A stretch of 64,000 nt of DNA from Erinaceus europaeus (taxonomy: Eukaryota; Chordata; Mammalia; Eulipotyphla; Erinaceidae). A model generated the notes under the pieces. It worked only from the letters and a program-made list of their open reading frames with translations, did no database searches and was not told where the DNA came from. Positions 61,214-64,000 of the stretch are shown here, in pieces (position 1 is the first letter of the stretch; each line of letters starts with the position of its first letter). Both the position numbers and the translations under genes were made by a program. The DNA lies in the NCBI RefSeq assembly GCF_950295315.1, contig NC_080172.1:117185288-117249287 (forward strand), given 5' to 3'.

Positions 61214-61350
61214 GGCCGGGGGCTGGAGAGATAGCTCAGCAGGTAGGGAACATGTCTTGCTGTGCTTGAGACCCAGGTTTGAGTCCCAGCAGTAGAAGAA
61301 GCTTCAGCGCCGTGACGTCTCTTGCCTCGGCACCAGATCCACACAGCAAA
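61214..61350 (+). mobile_element. tRNA-like SINE, distinct from types A-D
   Basis: GGCTGGAGAGATAGCTCAGC (A-box-like), GGTTTGAGTCCCAGC (B box), then CGCCGTGACGTCTC and CACAGCAAAGAAGC. It is represented once here. Confidence 0.65.
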
Positions 61351-61405
61351 GAAGCTAGCAAATAAACAGAGGCAGGGAGAACATCTCGGACTTGACAGAA
61401 AGACC

Positions 61406-61460
61406 GCATGGGTACTGCATGGGTGCTGCATGGGTGCTGCATGGGTGCTGCATGGGTGCC
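61406..61460. repeat. 12-bp tandem repeat (GCATGGGTGCT)n
   Basis: About four and a half units of TGCATGGGTGC, the first with A for G. Confidence 0.92.
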
Positions 61461-61494
61461 CGGCCATATCCTCACGGAAGAGAAGGCTCCGTTG

Positions 61495-61805
61495 GGGAGT
61501 CGGGCGGTAGCGCAGCGGGTTAAGCGCACGTGGCGCAAAGCACAAGGACCGGCGTAAGGATCCCGGTTCGAGCCCCCGGCTCCCCACCTGCAGGGGAGTC
61601 GCTTCACAGGCGGTGAAGCAGGTCTGCAGGTGTCTGTCTTTCTCTCCCCCTCTGTCTTCCCCTCCTCTCTCCATGTCTCTCTGTCCTAACCAACAATGAC
61701 GCCATCAGTAACCACAACAAGGCTACAACAACAAGGGCAACCAAAGGGAAAATAAATAAATAAATAAATATAAAAATAAAACATTTCAAAAAAGAAAAAA
61801 AAGAG
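61495..61805 (+). mobile_element. Type B SINE, near consensus with target-site duplication
   Basis: GGGAGTCGGGCGGTAGCGCAG head, GGTTCGAGCCCCCGGC B box, CAAGGGCAACCAAAGGG end. AGAGAAGGCTCCGT occurs just before 61495 and again at about 61806. Confidence 0.95.
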
Positions 61806-61817
61806 AGAGAAGGCTCC

Positions 61818-61957
61818 GTGGCCCGGCAGGAGGTACAGCGGATAAAGCACTGGACTCTCATGCCTGGGGCCCCAAGTTCAAACCCCAGCAGCACATGTAC
61901 CAGAGTGATGTCTGGTTCTTTCTCGTTCTCCTATCTTTCTCATGAATAAATAAATAA

Positions 61958-61964
<7 letters not shown>
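61818..61964 (+). mobile_element. Type D SINE
   Basis: GGCCCGGCAGGAGGTACAGC head, CAAGTTCAAACCCCAG B box, TACCAGAGTGATGTCTGG, (AATA)n tail, then (GA)n at 61962-61993. Confidence 0.93.
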
Positions 61965-61993
<29 letters not shown>

Positions 61994-61996
<3 letters not shown>

Positions 61997-62510
61997 CAGG
62001 TGGCTCCACAAAGAAAAGGGGCCCCTGCCAAAGGAAGCTGCTTCACCATGTGTGCAGTCCAGCCTGGCCCCCACTACACTGAAGGAGGCTTTGTTGCTGT
62101 GGCCTCTCTCCCTCTCTCTCTCTCTCCCTCCCTTCTTCCCTCTCTCCCTCAAAGAGAGAGATGAGGTGGGGGAAGGAGTAACTGGAAGCGAAGAGAAGGA
62201 CACAGAGGGGTCCGTGCAGTGGACTGTGGGAGAGAGACAGACTGAGTGTGTGTGAGAGAGACAGAGACACACACAGAGAGAGATTTAGGCTGGGAGGCCA
62301 AGTCCAGCTCACACAGTGCAGGCTGGAGCCGCTGGGTGCATGCCGGGCGGGCGGCGTGATAGGAGGTCAGGGGGTGATTCTTCTCTGTTTAGGGGATGCA
62401 TCGCTGAGGAGGCTGCTTAGCAGAGGAAGATGAAGTAGAGGAAAGATGCCCTGCTCCCCTCCCCCACTCCAGAGCAGCGGCCCCAGTTCCCAGGTGAACC
62501 CCCCTCTCCC
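61994..62510. other. Unique sequence with TC/GA tracts
   Basis: Pyrimidine tract at 62104-62150, purine-rich 62150-62285. No gene was recognised. Confidence 0.45.
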
Positions 62511-62612
62511 CGGCTGATGTGAAATCGCCATTTCACCCCTCCACACTTCTTAATTGTTGTAAAAATCATTTGTGAAATCGGTCTCCAACAGGCAAGAACA
62601 GCCACGGTCATT
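62511..62612. promoter_or_regulatory. Candidate regulatory block with inverted repeat
   Basis: GTGAAAT-CGCC-ATTTCAC is a perfect 7-bp inverted repeat (62519-62536). GTGAAATCG recurs directly at 62572. TTCTTAATTGTTGTAAAAAT lies between. Function is inferred. Confidence 0.3.
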
Positions 62613-63245
62613 GTGACAAACACCCACTCCCTCCCCCCACCGCCCCCGCCCTGTGCGGGGGCCCACAGGAGCCCAGGGAGTCCCCTGGTTGCTAAAAGGC
62701 AGGGTTTAGGGGACCCTGCCCTGGCACCCTCCACTGTCACCCACACGGCAGCAGCTGGGAGCCTTCTTCAAGGAGAGGTGGGGGGGGGGGTTAAGGAGGG
62801 CCAGGCCAAGTGACACCAGCCAGCGCCGGGTGCCAGGGGCTTCAGTGATCCGGGCTGCAGAGCTCTGAGCCGTGGGGTCCGGCCATGTGTTCACCTCACT
62901 CAGTCTGAGAGAAGTACAGTTTTGGCTGCAAAGCTTCTGCGGAAGGGGAAGGGCCGACTGTTCTAACCGTCTCCAGTCTTCAGAGCCAGTGCTTAGAGCC
63001 CTGCTGAGGCAAAGTGAAATGGCCACGGAGATCACAGAGACGCTCCCCAAGAAACGTGCATCTGCTCAGACTGGCCCACGGCCTCCCTAGAGCTGCACAC
63101 GACCCCAACCTTCCGCCCCGGGCACGAGCTCACACAGACATGCTGGCCCTTCCTGCCACGATGTCTCCTGTCCTTTCAAGCAGGGAGCAACCAGTGATGA
63201 ATGAACGCACAACTGGACACTGCCTCCCAGCTTGTGTGGGGATTC
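62613..63245. other. Unique GC-rich sequence, no gene seen
   Basis: No recognisable repeat or exon. G run at 62778-62790. Confidence 0.45.
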
Positions 63246-63249
63246 TGAA

Positions 63250-63368
63250 TCACACTGCCAGAGCACTGCACAGCTCTGGCTTATGGTGGTGTTGGGGACT
63301 GAACCTGGAACCAGTGAGCCTCAGAAAGCCCGTTGTGTGAATCGCTGTTGTGCTATGTCTCCAGCTCT
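63250..63368 (-). mobile_element. Type C SINE, reversed
   Basis: CCAGAGCACTGCACAGCTCT, GGCTTATGGTGGTGTTGGGG, GACTGAACCTGG, GTTGTGCTATGTCTCCAGC head complement. Confidence 0.9.
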
Positions 63369-63518
63369 ATAGACTGCATATGTCCGTTCATTCTGTTATT
63401 ATATCTGTGAAATATAGCCAGTCTGGAGGTCAGGGCCTTCCAGCAAGAGATTAACTCCATCTACCCCCCTGCACACATGCAATTTCAACTCCCAGTGGAC
63501 AGAGTGGGAGTGGCACCT

Positions 63519-63732
63519 TCCTTCCGTCCAGGAGGGGACCTGGGCACCCAGCTGAGCACCTGTGTGACAAGACCCAAGACCCAGATGGAAACCCACATCC
63601 CCACCTGCAGGGGGAAAAGCTTCTGGAGTGGTGAAGCAGGGCTGCTGGTGTCTCTCCTTCTCCCACCCTCTGTCTCTTCCATGGCTTTCAATTTCTGTCC
63701 GTCTCTATTCAATAAATAAATAAGATATTAAA
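63519..63732 (+). mobile_element. Type A SINE, head diverged
   Basis: CCAGGAGGGGACCTGGGCAC head. The B box is degraded. CCCCACCTGCAGGGGGAAAA, GAAGCAGGGCTGCTGGTGTC and TATTCAATAAATAAATAAG tail. Confidence 0.85.
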
Positions 63733-64000
63733 AGGGAGGGCAAGAGTCCAGGAAATCTTAGTGTCCCTGTTACACTGGAGTTCCTCTCCCCCAATTCAGG
63801 GACCACTATGGAGCTTGAGTTTAGCATCCACAGCCCTCTCCCCCCACCACAGACACACGCACACAGCGGAGGGCCTCTCTGTTTTGAGCTGTTGTGAGGA
63901 GGAGCAAGAAGGTAGAGGTCTGTCACATGCTGAGAGGGCAGAGGTCACAGGTGAGGGAAAGGGGAGGGGAGGGGGCGTGCTACCCCCAGCCCCGGGGGAG
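63733..64000. other. Unique sequence, no gene seen
   Basis: GC-rich. No repeat or exon was recognised to the window edge. Confidence 0.4.

Overview
This is mammalian nuclear DNA, most likely from a hedgehog (Erinaceus or a close relative). The evidence is the very high density of several tRNA-headed SINE families. Their heads, such as GGGAGTCGGGCGGTAGCGCAG and CTGGTTGAGCGCACA, match what I remember of Erinaceidae SINEs (ERI-type). That assignment comes from memory and no database was searched. Old MIR and L2 fragments, LINE-1 pieces and mammalian-type microsatellites agree with it. I found no convincing protein-coding gene, exon, cellular promoter or stand-alone RNA gene, so I read the window as intergenic or intronic.

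Terms used below. Type A SINE: about 210 bp, GGCCAGG(T/C)GGTGGCGCACC head, pyrimidine-rich middle, AATAAATAAA tail. Type B SINE: about 290 bp, GGGAGTCGGGCGGTAGCGCAG head, ACAAC-rich body, tail near CAAGGGCAACAAAAGGGAA. Type C SINE: about 110 bp, GGGAGATAGCATAATGGTT head. Type D SINE: about 150 bp, GGAGGTGGCGCAGTGGATAA head. Module M: a roughly 80-bp 3' block (GCCTCCAGGAGCAGTGG ... AATAACCCTGGAGGCAA) found at the 3' end of some A-like and B-like copies. Plus strand means the tRNA-like head is on the left.

Layout. 1-8 kb: unique sequence, a (TCCA)n array, scattered SINEs and a 200-N gap at 4670-4869. 8.8-9.4 kb: a retroviral LTR on the minus strand. 10-14 kb: L1 pieces, including a 2-kb 5'-truncated minus-strand L1 with decayed ORF2 (11655-13690). 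15.5-17 kb: a 66-bp minisatellite. 17-27 kb: SINEs and an unclassified retroposon-like repeat (20600-21664). 28-29 kb: 1 kb of (GT)n/GTGA. 29.2-31.4 kb: mostly unique sequence with candidate regulatory blocks. 31.4-38.6 kb: dense and partly nested SINEs and a second copy of the unclassified repeat. 39.2-39.8 kb: (TTGG)n. 43.7-44.3 kb: the 3' end of an endogenous retrovirus, whose LTR carries an apparently exact 5' half of tRNA-Gly(GCC). 46-47.7 kb: two minisatellites. 50-55 kb: SINEs and L1 3' ends. 55.4-56.7 kb: a long polypurine tract. 59.6-60.15 kb: a composite AC array. 60-64 kb: mostly unique sequence.

No genes act together here. The notable content is retroelement biology (nested insertions, modular SINEs, an LTR with a tRNA fragment), many large tandem arrays, and a few unique blocks that could be conserved regulatory elements. 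Boundaries were read by eye and most are good to about 5-15 bp.
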